Positions 1 through 8,212 of a DNA stretch of 64,000 bases are shown here, one piece after another. The translations under genes and the position numbers were made by a program. The notes under the pieces were generated by a model that was not told the DNA's origin, searched no databases, and saw only the letters and a program-made list of their open reading frames with translations. Source of the stretch: Rhodoferax sp. WC2427 (GTDB lineage Bacteria; Pseudomonadota; Gammaproteobacteria; Burkholderiales; Burkholderiaceae_C); contig NZ_CP162006.1 in the NCBI RefSeq assembly GCF_040822085.1, forward strand, positions 1,240,001-1,304,000. The letters run 5' to 3'. The stretch's first letter is position 1, and every line of letters begins with the position of its first letter.

Positions 1-1360
1 GGAACAACCTAAAGAAGCCCTTGGGTGGGGTTTCCTCGTAGTCGCCGCGTTCGATCCACACCTCTTTGCCGATCTGGAAGCTGCGCTTGCCCAGCTCGGG
101 CAGGTGGGGGTGTACCGGGGCGCTGCAGGCATCGAGCACACCAGCGCCCATCACCGCGTCCCAGTTGGTAAGCACCAACTTGACGGGGTCGAGCACGGCC
201 ATGGCGCGGGGGGCGCTGTGGTCCAGCGTTTCGCGCAGGCAGCCTTCCAGGGTGCTGTAGTCGATCCAGCTGTCGCTCTTGGTGACGCCAATGCGTTCGG
301 CAAACAAGTGGATGGCCTCGGGGGTGTAGCCACGGCGGCGCAGGCCCACGATGGTGGGCATGCGGGGGTCGTCCCAGCCGCTGACCTTGTGGTCGTACAC
401 CAGCTGGGCCAGCTTGCGTTTGCTGGTGACCACGTAGGTGAGGTTGAGGCGGGCAAATTCGTACTGGCGGGGGGGCGGGCTGGCCAGCAGGCCGCCTTCG
501 CACAAGCGGGCCAGCAGCCAGTCGTAGAAGGGGCGCTGGTCTTCAAATTCCAGGGTGCAGATGCTGTGGGTGATTTGCTCCAGCGCGTCTTCGATGGGGT
601 GGGCAAAGGTGTACATCGGGTAGATGCACCATTTGTCGCCCGTGCGGTGGTGGGTGGCGCGGCGGATGCGGTAGATGGCGGGGTCGCGCAGGTTGATGTT
701 GGGGCTGGCCATGTCAATCTTGGCGCGTAGCACCATGGAGCCGTCTTCGTGCAGGCCGTCGCGCATTTCGCGCAGGCGGGCCAGGTTTTCGTCGGGGGTG
801 CGGGTGCGGAAGGGGCTGTCGGTGCCGGGCTTGCCGAAGTCGCCGCGGTTGATGCGCATTTGCTCCACGGTTTGCTCGTCTACGTAGGCGTGGCCTGCGG
901 TGACCAAATATTCGGCGGCGCGGTACATGAAGTCGAAGTAGCTGCTGGCTTCAAAGGGGGGCGCATCGGGCGCGCCATTCCAGTCAAAGCCCAGCCATTT
1001 CACGGTGTCGATGATGGCCTTGACGTATTCCTCGTCTTCTTTTTCGGGGTTGGTGTCGTCAAAACGCAGGTGGCACACGCCGCCGTAGTCGCGCGCCAGG
1101 CCGAAGTTGAGGCAGATGCTTTTGGCGTGGCCTACGTGCAGGTAGCCGTTGGGCTCGGGCGGGAAACGGGTGCGGATCTTGGCCGGGTCGGGCTGGCCGG
1201 TGGCCTGGTGCGCGGCATCGCCAGGGCTGCCAGCCCATTTGCGCTGGGCGTAGGTGCCTGCGGCCAGATCGGATTCAATGATCTGGCGCAGAAAATTGCT
1301 GGGTTTGGGGGTGTCGACCGGGGCAGCGGCGGGGGCTTTGGAGGGGGGGAGTGCGCTCAT
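1..1360 (-). CDS. glnS: Glutaminyl-tRNA synthetase, 3' end cut off by the window edge
   Basis: Charges tRNA-Gln with glutamine in the cytoplasm (class I aminoacyl-tRNA synthetase). About 453 codons are present and the reading frame is still open at position 1, so the C-terminal anticodon-binding part is incomplete. The HIGH motif reads HVGH at residues 75-78 after FPPEPNGYL. The KMSKS-equivalent VTSKRKL lies near residue 311. The N-terminus carries a short alanine/proline-rich extension before the catalytic core. The start is the ATG at 1360 (MSALPPSKAP). The gene reads away from the downstream PVY-repeat gene. Identification is firm. Confidence 0.95.
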   Translation of the reverse strand, partial: MSALPPSKAPAAAPVDTPKPSNFLRQIIESDLAAGTYAQRKWAGSPGDAAHQATGQPDPAKIRTRFPPEPNGYLHVGHAKSICLNFGLARDYGGVCHLRFDDTNPEKEDEEYVKAIIDTVKWLGFDWNGAPDAPPFEASSYFDFMYRAAEYLVTAGHAYVDEQTVEQMRINRGDFGKPGTDSPFRTRTPDENLARLREMRDGLHEDGSMVLRAKIDMASPNINLRDPAIYRIRRATHHRTGDKWCIYPMYTFAHPIEDALEQITHSICTLEFEDQRPFYDWLLARLCEGGLLASPPPRQYEFARLNLTYVVTSKRKLAQLVYDHKVSGWDDPRMPTIVGLRRRGYTPEAIHLFAERIGVTKSDSWIDYSTLEGCLRETLDHSAPRAMAVLDPVKLVLTNWDAVMGAGVLDACSAPVHPHLPELGKRSFQIGKEVWIERGDYEETPPKGFFRLF

Positions 1361-1496
1361 ACCCTGATTTTAGGTTGCGCAAGGCCCCGTTACGTTTGGC
1401 AACTCTTCTGTTTACAGGCTTGTCCACCGGATTGGTTGTACGGCGTTAACAGAAGTACGGGGCTATTTGCTCCCCCATTGAAATAAGGAGATCGGT

Positions 1497-1874
1497 ATGC
1501 AGTTCCAACGTTCATTATTTGCCGCTGTGTTGGCCGTCAGCGCCCTGGGTGCTGCCAGCGTGGCGCAAGCGCGCAGCGATGTGTCGTGGTCGATTGGTAT
1601 CGGCGTACCGGGGGTGCAGGTGTATGGTGCGCCCCAGCCGGTGTATGTGCAACCCGCGCCGGTGTACTACCAGCCGCCTCCGCAGGTGGTGTATCGGCCT
1701 GCGCCGGTGTATGTGCGGCCCGAGCCCGTGTACTACCAGCAGCCGCAACCGGTGGTGTACCAGCGCCCGCCCGTCTATGTGCAGCCGCAGGTGGTGTACG
1801 CGCCACCCCGTTGGGGCCACCACAAGCACCACCGCGACTGGGATGAAGGCCGCGGCAACGACTGGCGCCGTTAA
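1497..1874 (+). CDS. Secreted proline/tyrosine/valine-repeat protein
   Basis: A 125-residue protein of unknown function. Residues 1-25 form a signal peptide with a likely cut after AQA. The middle (about 40-102) is made of degenerate PVYVQP / PVYYQQPQP units about every 8-10 residues, and the tail is rich in His, Asp and Arg (HHKHHRDWDEGR). Such proteins are common in betaproteobacteria and are presumed to be periplasmic or envelope-associated; no catalytic motif is visible. The start is supported by an AAGGAG about 6 nt upstream of the ATG. The His-rich tail could bind metal, but that is inference. Confidence 0.8.
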   Translation: MQFQRSLFAAVLAVSALGAASVAQARSDVSWSIGIGVPGVQVYGAPQPVYVQPAPVYYQPPPQVVYRPAPVYVRPEPVYYQQPQPVVYQRPPVYVQPQVVYAPPRWGHHKHHRDWDEGRGNDWRR

Positions 1875-1889
1875 ATTGTAGGTAAAAGT

Positions 1890-1924
1890 GCCTCTGGCGC
1901 TTATGGTATGGGCGTGACTAGCTA
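1890..1924. repeat. Dispersed hairpin repeat, copy 1
   Basis: A degenerate copy of the short dispersed repeat found 13 times in the window (consensus end GCCTCTAGCGC, arms GCGCTTAT/ATAAGCGC or CGCCCAT/ATGGGCG, other end AGCTATAAAA). Here it reads gcctctggcgcttatgg...tgactagcta. It lies between convergent genes and may act as a weak terminator. Confidence 0.6.
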
Positions 1925-1954
1925 CTGAATGTGTAGCAAATCACGCCCCTACTT

Positions 1955-3265
1955 TTAACCCTCTTTGCCCATCACCAGATCGGGCAGGATAGTCACGATC
2001 TGCGGGAAGATGGTGATGATGGCAATGCACACCACCAGGCAGCCAAAGAACGGCAGGGCGGCCCGGGCCACGGTGTTGCTGTCTTTGCCGGTCATGTTTT
2101 GCAGCACAAACAGGTTAAAGCCCACCGGCGGCGTGACCTCGGCAATCTCCACCAGCAAGATGATGAAGATGCCAAACCAGATCAAGTCAAACCCGGCCGC
2201 CTGGATCATCGGCAGCACCACCGCGCTGGTGAGCACGATCATGCTGATGCCGTCCAGTGCCGTGCCCAGCACCAGGTAGACGCCCACCAGCGCCGCGATC
2301 AGCGCGTAGGGCGACAAATGCATGGCCATCACCCACTCGGCCAGCGCACGGGGCACGCCGGTAAAAGCCATGGTTTTGGTCAAAAATGCGGCCCCGGCCA
2401 GGATGAACATGATCATGCAACTGGTGCGCGTCGCGCCCATCAGGCCTTCCCAGAAGTTGCTCCAGGTCAGCGCCCGGCCCGCCGCGGCAATCGCCAGCGA
2501 CCCGGCCACGCCGTAGGCCGCGCACTCGGTGGCCGTGGCGTAGCCGGCTACCAGCACCCACATGATGAAGATGATCAGGCCCGCGCAGGGAATCAGCTTG
2601 CGGCTTTTGCGCAGCTTGTCGGCCCAGCTGCTGGGCGGGTCGGCGGCGGGCACCTGGTCGGAGTGGCGGATGGACCACCAGGCGATGTAGCCCATGAACA
2701 GTGCCATCAGCACGAACGACGGCAAAAACCCGGCCAAAAAGATGCGGATGATGGATGCATCGGCCGCCACCGCGTACACCACCATGGTGATGGACGGCGG
2801 TATCAAAATGCCCAGCGTGCCGCCGGTGGCCAGCGCGCCCAGGGTCAGGTTTTCGTTGTATCCGCGCTTGTTGAGTTCGGGCAGGGCCACCTTGGCAATG
2901 GTGGCGCAGGTGGCCGCCGACGAGCCGCTGACCGAGCCAAAAATGCCGCAGCCCAAAATGGTGGTGTGCACCAGCCGCCCCGGTATGCGGTTCAGCCAGG
3001 GGCGCAGGCCCTCGAACATTTCTTCGCTGAGCTTGGTGCGAAACAGGATTTCGCCCATCCAGATGAACAGCGGCAGCGCCGCCAGCTCCCAGCTCGCGTT
3101 GCTTTCCCAAAACGCCGAAAACAGGTTTTTGCCTGGCGCGGTGTTGGTAAAAAACGCCTGGCCGATCCAGCCGCAGATGGCCAGCGTCATGGCAATCCAC
3201 ACCCCGCCCGCCAGCAGCACCAGCATCACCGCGAGCAGCAGCCCGCCAATCCATAAAATTTCCAT
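1955..3265 (-). CDS. dctM: TRAP transporter large membrane subunit (DctM family)
   Basis: The 436-residue large permease subunit of a tripartite ATP-independent periplasmic transporter, which carries out ion-driven import of an organic acid across the inner membrane. It is almost entirely hydrophobic helices, with the family motifs GSVSGSSAATCATIAKVALPEL-like around residues 105-125 and GTLGILIPPSI around 150. The start chosen is the ATG at 3265 (MEILWIGGLLL), 7 nt after the dctQ stop. The longer open frame would add 47 Cys/Trp-rich residues overlapping dctQ and is not credible. It is the last gene of a dctP-dctQ-dctM operon. The substrate cannot be read from sequence. Confidence 0.9.
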   Translation of the reverse strand: MEILWIGGLLLAVMLVLLAGGVWIAMTLAICGWIGQAFFTNTAPGKNLFSAFWESNASWELAALPLFIWMGEILFRTKLSEEMFEGLRPWLNRIPGRLVHTTILGCGIFGSVSGSSAATCATIAKVALPELNKRGYNENLTLGALATGGTLGILIPPSITMVVYAVAADASIIRIFLAGFLPSFVLMALFMGYIAWWSIRHSDQVPAADPPSSWADKLRKSRKLIPCAGLIIFIMWVLVAGYATATECAAYGVAGSLAIAAAGRALTWSNFWEGLMGATRTSCMIMFILAGAAFLTKTMAFTGVPRALAEWVMAMHLSPYALIAALVGVYLVLGTALDGISMIVLTSAVVLPMIQAAGFDLIWFGIFIILLVEIAEVTPPVGFNLFVLQNMTGKDSNTVARAALPFFGCLVVCIAIITIFPQIVTILPDLVMGKEG

Positions 3266-3272
3266 GGGGGCC

Positions 3273-3806
3273 TTACACGTCAGAAGAAAAGTCGCCGCGG
3301 GCGTGGCGCTCTTGCACCAGCCGCACAAAAGTGGGCACGCCGCCGCGCAGCACGATGATGAATTCGTCCACCACCGCCACCAGCAGCAAGACCGAGCCAA
3401 AGGCAAAGCTCAGCTGCGGAATCCACATCGGCAGGGGCAGCAGGCCCTGGGCCAAATCGTTGAACTCCCAGCTTTCGTAGGTGAACTGCACCGCCGACCA
3501 GGCCAGGTAGGCGGTCGACACGCAGCCTATGGCCAGCGACACCAGCTCCAGCGCCCGCCGGGTGGGGGCATTGACCTTTTCCAGCAGCAGCGTCACGCGC
3601 ACAAAGTCGCCGTGCTTGAAGGCATGGGCCATGGCAAAAAATGCCGCCGCCGCGCAAAACCACGACACCACATCGTTCACCGCGCCGGTGCGCAGGCCCA
3701 GCGTGCGCATCACGCTCTGGCCCAGCATCAGCACCGCGATCAGGGCCACGAACACCGCCCCGACCGCGCCGGAGGCATCAAACAACCTGTCCAGAAAACG
3801 GCGCAT
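3273..3806 (-). CDS. dctQ: TRAP transporter small membrane subunit (DctQ family)
   Basis: A 177-residue protein with four predicted transmembrane helices, the small subunit that pairs with DctM. The first helix begins near residue 12 (GAVGAVFVALIAVLMLG). The helix after it is followed by the conserved amphipathic FKHGDFVRVTLLLE stretch (residues 63-76), typical of DctQ. It sits 3 nt downstream of dctP and 7 nt upstream of dctM, so the three are very probably one transcript. Start ATG at 3806. Confidence 0.88.
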   Translation of the reverse strand: MRRFLDRLFDASGAVGAVFVALIAVLMLGQSVMRTLGLRTGAVNDVVSWFCAAAAFFAMAHAFKHGDFVRVTLLLEKVNAPTRRALELVSLAIGCVSTAYLAWSAVQFTYESWEFNDLAQGLLPLPMWIPQLSFAFGSVLLLVAVVDEFIIVLRGGVPTFVRLVQERHARGDFSSDV

Positions 3807-3809
3807 GGC

Positions 3810-4787
3810 TTAGGGCTTGGCCACGTTGTAGGCCTTCAGGATGGTCTCGCCATCGGCCCCGGCTTTCTTTTGCCAGTCGGCCAACATGATGCCGCCGAGC
3901 TGGCGCATGTCGGCCATCAGCTTGGGGCTGGGCGGCATGATCTTCATGCCCTTGTCGGTCAGGGCTTTTTTGTACCACTCGGTTTTTTCCTGGCTGGTTT
4001 TCCAGCCGCGCAGCTCGGCCGCAGCGGCAGCCTGGGTTACGGCGGCCTGGGTGGCGGGGTCCAGGGCTTCAAAGGACTTTTTGTTCACGAACACCGCATT
4101 TTTGGGCAACCAGGCCTGGGTGTCATAGAAGTACTTGGTGCTCTCGTAGGTCTTGCTATCAAAGCCGGTGGACACCGAGCTGATGTAGCTCTCCACCACC
4201 CCGGTGGCCAGGGCCTGCGACAGCTCTGCGGCCTGGATGGTCACCGGAATGGCGCCCACCAGCTCGGCAATCTTGCCCGTGGCCGGGCTGTAGGCGCGCC
4301 ACTTGATGCCGCGCAAATCGGCCACGGAGTTGATCTCTTTCTTGGTGAAAATGCCCTGCGGTGGCCACGGCACGGCGTACAACAGCTTCATGCCCTGCTT
4401 GCCCAGCACAGCGTCCAGCACCGGCTTTTGCGCGTCGTACAGGCGCTTGGATTCGGCATACGAGCTGGCCAGAAACGGCACGCCGTCCAGGCCGTAGATG
4501 GGGCTTTCGTTCTCGAAGTTGGCCAGGATGATCTCGCCCGCCTGGGCCTGGCCGCCTTGCACCGCGCGCTTGATTTCGTTGGCCTTGAACAGCGAGCCGT
4601 TGGCGTGCACGGTGATCTTCAGCTTGCCCGCCGTGGCCTTGTCCACGTCGTTGGCAAACTGGGTGATGTTTTCGGTGTGGAAGTTGCTGGCCGGGTAGCC
4701 CGAAGGCAGGTCCCATTTGGTTTGGGCGGCAGCGCCTACGCTGGCAAGGGCCAAGGCGGCAAGCGCCAAAACGGGTTTTAAGTGCAT
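3810..4787 (-). CDS. dctP: TRAP transporter periplasmic solute-binding protein (DctP family)
   Basis: A 325-residue solute receptor delivering substrate to the DctQM permease. Residues 1-21 (MHLKPVLALAALALASVGAAA) are a Sec signal peptide. The family's substrate-carboxylate arginine is expected in the segment DLRGIKWRAYSP around residue 157. The start at 4787 has a GGAG six bases upstream. A 72-residue upstream extension of the open frame lacks a signal and is rejected. First gene of the operon. The ligand is unknown; aromatic or dicarboxylic acids are typical. No dedicated regulator is adjacent. Confidence 0.9.
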   Translation of the reverse strand: MHLKPVLALAALALASVGAAAQTKWDLPSGYPASNFHTENITQFANDVDKATAGKLKITVHANGSLFKANEIKRAVQGGQAQAGEIILANFENESPIYGLDGVPFLASSYAESKRLYDAQKPVLDAVLGKQGMKLLYAVPWPPQGIFTKKEINSVADLRGIKWRAYSPATGKIAELVGAIPVTIQAAELSQALATGVVESYISSVSTGFDSKTYESTKYFYDTQAWLPKNAVFVNKKSFEALDPATQAAVTQAAAAAELRGWKTSQEKTEWYKKALTDKGMKIMPPSPKLMADMRQLGGIMLADWQKKAGADGETILKAYNVAKP

Positions 4788-5105
4788 AGAAACTCCATGA
4801 GAACGACAGATTGAAACTACGGTAGACAACGCAAACTGCGTGCCATTCTGGTGGTCCACCCTGTAATCGACAACCTCTTTCATGCAACTTCTAGAAAGCG
4901 CCACTTTGCCTAGCACAGGCACGCAACGCTGGTAGTTCCGGATCGACAGGGGAGGCGCTTTTACCGACGTGGTGGGCCCGCGGCCCGACGGCACGCTGCG
5001 CATCGCCTGCCCAACCCGCCCGCGCCTGTTCTACCGCCGCCGCGGTGTTACGGGGCCAGGACGCTATTCGGAGTGGCCCGGTGGCGGTGGCTATGAAAGT
5101 AAATA
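4788..5105. other. Intergenic region upstream of dctP, no gene seen
   Basis: About 318 bases between dctP and the SRPBCC gene. Short frames here have no start signals or protein-like composition. It must contain the dctP promoter, but I see no convincing -35/-10 pair, operator palindrome or riboswitch fold. Confidence 0.5.
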
Positions 5106-5681
5106 TCAGGGCCGCCGCTGCATCTCGTGCAGCATGGCCGAGAACTGCTCGGCGGTTTCGTGCCGCACCAGCGAGGGCCCGATCAGCGGCGGAAACCAGA
5201 AGCCCGGCAGCACTTCGGCGTGGTAGGTGAGCCGGGTGCCGCTGCCTTCGGGCTCCAGCTGCATCCGGCTTTCCATGCGCAAGATGTTGCCGCCCACGCC
5301 ATGGGCGCGGATTTCTTGTGGCGGGGCCAGGTGGATCTCGCGGACCGACTCAAACTGGGTAGAGAAAATGCCGTACTTGGCCACGCCTTTTTGCGTAACC
5401 TTGACCAGCGTGTCGCTGCGCTCGGTGACCACGCTGCTGGTGAGGTTGGGCACAAAGTCGGCCATGTGCTCAAAGTCGGTCAACACCGCCCAGGCCCGGG
5501 TGGCATCGACTGGCGCGAGGATGCTCAAGTCCACCGTGAAGCTGCCATGGGCGCGTTCGACGCGCACATCGCTGTCGGACACCACGGGGGGCGCATCGGC
5601 GGCCAGGGCGGCTGGTAGCGGGTATAGCCACACCGCCAGTGCCAGGATGGCCAGGGGTCGGGAAATCAAACGGTACGGCAT
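5106..5681 (-). CDS. Secreted SRPBCC/START-fold protein (polyketide cyclase/dehydrase-like)
   Basis: A 191-residue protein with a signal peptide (residues 1-27, cut near ALAADA) followed by a lipid-binding SRPBCC fold: the opening VDLSILAPVDATRAWAVLTD, the DFEHMADFVPNL segment typical of coenzyme-Q-binding/RatA-like members, and a C-terminal helix (PSLVRHETAEQFSAMLHEMQ). Such proteins bind hydrophobic ligands. A periplasmic location is unusual for RatA itself, so a hydrophobic-ligand carrier is more likely than a ribosome toxin. The gene appears monocistronic. Confidence 0.75.
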   Translation of the reverse strand: MPYRLISRPLAILALAVWLYPLPAALAADAPPVVSDSDVRVERAHGSFTVDLSILAPVDATRAWAVLTDFEHMADFVPNLTSSVVTERSDTLVKVTQKGVAKYGIFSTQFESVREIHLAPPQEIRAHGVGGNILRMESRMQLEPEGSGTRLTYHAEVLPGFWFPPLIGPSLVRHETAEQFSAMLHEMQRRP

Positions 5682-5784
5682 TTTGGGCCTCCAAAGTGCT
5701 GCCCGTGCTTATCTGGTAAGCGCAGGCAGCTCTCAATTTTGAAGTGTAGGCGTAGCCGCTGCACCGGCCTGCCGCGGCCCCGGA

Positions 5785-6237
5785 TTACATCTTGGGCGTC
5801 ATCTGCCCACGGATTTCGCCGCCCTTGTTGGCCGCGGTGTGCACATTGGCGTACCACTTGCCTGCCAACAGGTCGGCGGCTTGCGCGGGGGTCAGGGTGG
5901 CCTGGCCTTCCAGCGGGCTGCTGGTGCCGGTAAAGGGCACCACCACACCGGCGTTCGACCCGGCAGTGGCTGGGCCGTGGAAGTGGGCGGCGGTGGCCGG
6001 GCCGGTCAGGCCTGAGAAAGTGACTTTCCAGGTCAGCACATTGGTGTCTTTGTTCAGCCAGGCTTCGGCCGTGCCCGTGCCGCTGGAGGCCGTGGGCGGC
6101 ACCTCTTGGGCGGCGCTCAGTTGCCCGGACAGCGTCACCTTGTTGGACGGCATCATGGAGCTGCAACCTGCCATGCCAATTGCCAGGATGGCGGTGGCAA
6201 AAAGTGATTTCGTGAAAGTGCGGTGGGTGACCATCAT
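5785..6237 (-). CDS. CHRD-domain lipoprotein
   Basis: A 150-residue lipoprotein. The N-terminal signal ends in a lipobox (AIGMAGC), and the rest is a CHRD domain: VTLSGQLSAAQEVPP, AHFHGPA and GGEIRGQM are the family signatures. CHRD domains are found in animal chordin and in bacterial secreted proteins; the bacterial function is unknown. The start is placed at the first ATG of the MMVTHR pair (6237), which has GGAG 6-7 nt upstream, rather than at the longer frame to 6288. It is likely membrane-anchored on the periplasmic side. Confidence 0.82.
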   Translation of the reverse strand: MMVTHRTFTKSLFATAILAIGMAGCSSMMPSNKVTLSGQLSAAQEVPPTASSGTGTAEAWLNKDTNVLTWKVTFSGLTGPATAAHFHGPATAGSNAGVVVPFTGTSSPLEGQATLTPAQAADLLAGKWYANVHTAANKGGEIRGQMTPKM

Positions 6238-6329
6238 GGGTGTCTCCAAGGGGTGGTTTGCCCGGCTTGTTCGGGTGGGCCGGGTCAAAATCAGTCTAGC
6301 ACCGCATCTGCCGTTGCGTACCGGCGGGG

Positions 6330-6587
6330 TTACTTGTAATACGCCTCGACCTTGCCCTTGACCTTCATCAGCAGCGGCTGGCCCTTGCGGTCGCGGGTTT
6401 TGCCTGCGGGCACCTTGACCCAGCCTTCGCTGATGCAGTATTCCTCGACGTCCACGCGCTCGTTGTCATTCAGGCGGATGCCGATGTCGTGTTCGAACAC
6501 GGCGGCCACGTGGTGGGGGCTGCGCGGGTCGGCGGACAGGTGGTCGGGCAGGGCGGGGCGGGTGGAGGCGGTGGTGGTGTCGGTCAT
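6330..6587 (-). CDS. DUF3297 family small protein
   Basis: An 85-residue cytoplasmic protein that matches the conserved proteobacterial DUF3297 family: LPDHLSADPRSPHH near the N-terminus, then a basic C-terminal half (GKTRDRKGQPLLMKVKGKVEAYYK). Function unknown; proteins of this family are short and single-domain, as here. The start is the ATG at 6587. A much longer open frame continuing upstream in the same phase is only the shadow of the plus-strand genes. Confidence 0.8.
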   Translation of the reverse strand: MTDTTTASTRPALPDHLSADPRSPHHVAAVFEHDIGIRLNDNERVDVEEYCISEGWVKVPAGKTRDRKGQPLLMKVKGKVEAYYK

Positions 6588-6704
6588 GTGTGTTTGTGAA
6601 AGAAGAGGAATCACCGCTATTTTCCCGGATTTGGGGGCGGCCCCTGCCGGGTCGGGCCGAACACCGTAGACTTGCGCCCTCTTTTCAACCACTTCCGTCC
6701 CACC

Positions 6705-7214
6705 ATGTCTCTGTCTCTCCACCAAGCCTCTGTGTCCCTGTTCACCCAAATCCTGGGCGGTCTGAGCGGCGTGCTGCACAAAGCCGAAGCCCACGCGACC
6801 GACAAGAAGATCGACCCCAGCGTGTTGCTGCAGTCGCGCCTGTTCCCCGACATGTTTGCGCTGACCCGCCAGGTGCAGATTGCCGCCGACTTTGCCAAGG
6901 GCTGTGCCGCCCGCCTGGCCGGTGTGGACGTGCCTGCGTATGAAGACAACGAAGCCAGCTTCGGCGACCTGCAGGCCCGCATCGCCAAGACCCTGGCCTT
7001 CATCCAGAGCCTGCCCGCCGCCGACATCGAAGCCGGTGCCGACCGCAGCATCGTGCTGCGCCCCGGCACGCCCAAAGAGCAGACCCTGCTGGGCAGCGCC
7101 TACCTGCTGCACTACACCCTCCCGCACTTCTTCTTCCATACCACCACGGCCTACGACATCCTGCGCCACAACGGCGTGGAAGTTGGCAAGAAGGATTTTG
7201 TCGGCAGCTTCTAA
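6705..7214 (+). CDS. DUF1993 domain protein
   Basis: A 169-residue protein resembling the DUF1993 family (four-helix, DinB-like fold). It starts MSLSLHQASVSLFTQILGGL and contains the family segment LFPDMFALTRQVQIAADFAKG around residue 45 and a C-terminal YDILRHNGVEVGKKDFVG. Function unknown. Its stop codon is followed after one base by the GTG start of dusC, so the two are probably translationally coupled. The start was chosen at the ATG at 6705 rather than an upstream ATG lacking a ribosome site. Confidence 0.85.
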   Translation: MSLSLHQASVSLFTQILGGLSGVLHKAEAHATDKKIDPSVLLQSRLFPDMFALTRQVQIAADFAKGCAARLAGVDVPAYEDNEASFGDLQARIAKTLAFIQSLPAADIEAGADRSIVLRPGTPKEQTLLGSAYLLHYTLPHFFFHTTTAYDILRHNGVEVGKKDFVGSF

Positions 7215-7215
7215 G

Positions 7216-8157
7216 GTGCAGTTGCTGCTGGCCCCTATGGAGGGGCTGCTCGACTTTGTTTTGCGGGATATGTTGACGCGCGTCGGCGGTATCGACCGCT
7301 GCGTGTCCGAGTTCATCCGCGTCACCAACACCTTGCTGCCCGAGCGGGCCTTCATCCGCGTGGTGCCCGAGCTGCTCAATGGCAGCCGCACACTGGCCGG
7401 GGTGCCGGTGCGGCCGCAGTTGCTGGGCTCGGACCCGGTGTGCCTGGCCGAAAACGCCGGGCGCCTGGCCAGCCTGGGCCCCATGGGCGTGGACCTGAAC
7501 TTTGGCTGCCCGGCCAAGGTGGTGAACCGCCACGGCGGCGGCGCGGCCCTGCTGGACGAGCCCGAGCTGCTGGTGAAGATTGTCTCGGCGGTGCGGCGTG
7601 CCGTGCCTTTGGAGCAAACCGTGTCGGCCAAGATGCGGCTGGGTTTCAACGACGACAGCCGGGCCGTGGAATGCGCGCTGGCCATTGCCGAGGCCGGGGC
7701 CACCGAGATTGTGGTGCACGCCCGCACCCGGGCCGACGGCTACCGCCCGCCCGCCTACTGGGCGCGCGTGAATGACATCCGCCAGGCGGTGGCCATCCCG
7801 GTGGTGGCGAATGGCGAGATCTGGACGGTGGACGATGCCCGCCGCTGCCGCGCGGCATCCGGCTGCGACACGCTGATGCTGGGGCGCGGCATGGTGACCG
7901 ACCCTGGCCTGGCGCGGGCCGTCCGGGCCGACTCCGACGCGATGCACCTGCCCTGGGCAGATCTGCAACCGCTGGTCAACGCCTTCTGGCAGCTGGTGTG
8001 CAGCCAACTGGAGCCGCGCTCACGGGCGGGGCGGCTCAAGCAGTGGCTGAACTTTCTGCGCCGCCAGTACCCCGAGGCGGAAGTGGCCTTTGTGGCCCTT
8101 CGGGCCGAGACCGACCAGGCCAAGGTGACGGCCTGGCTGGCCAAGAATAACCATTAA
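7216..8157 (+). CDS. dusC: tRNA-dihydrouridine(16) synthase DusC
   Basis: A 313-residue flavoenzyme that reduces a tRNA uridine to dihydrouridine. The GTG start gives (M)QLLLAPMEGLLD, which aligns with the start of E. coli DusC. The catalytic cysteine sits in DLNFGCPAKVVNRHGGGA at residue 98, the same number as in E. coli DusC. FMN-binding features include the VVANGEIW and CDTLMLGRG strands. Length and N-terminus favour DusC over DusA/DusB. It follows the DUF1993 gene by one base. An ATG-initiated longer frame overlapping that gene is rejected. Confidence 0.92.
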   Translation: MQLLLAPMEGLLDFVLRDMLTRVGGIDRCVSEFIRVTNTLLPERAFIRVVPELLNGSRTLAGVPVRPQLLGSDPVCLAENAGRLASLGPMGVDLNFGCPAKVVNRHGGGAALLDEPELLVKIVSAVRRAVPLEQTVSAKMRLGFNDDSRAVECALAIAEAGATEIVVHARTRADGYRPPAYWARVNDIRQAVAIPVVANGEIWTVDDARRCRAASGCDTLMLGRGMVTDPGLARAVRADSDAMHLPWADLQPLVNAFWQLVCSQLEPRSRAGRLKQWLNFLRRQYPEAEVAFVALRAETDQAKVTAWLAKNNH

Positions 8158-8162
8158 AAACA

Positions 8163-8211
8163 GCCTCTAGCGCCCATTCCATGGGCGTAGGCAGCTATAA
8201 ATTAAATAGCT
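8163..8211. repeat. Dispersed hairpin repeat, copy 2
   Basis: Arms CGCCCAT and ATGGGCG around TCC, between agcctctag and agctataaa. It lies between the convergent ends of dusC and the GGDEF-EAL gene, where it could terminate both transcripts. Confidence 0.75.
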
Positions 8212-8212
8212 A

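Noticed and set aside
6588..7727. N-terminal extension of the DUF3297 frame to 7727
   Set aside because: The added residues overlap the DUF1993 and dusC genes antisense and resemble no protein; the 85-residue form matches the family.
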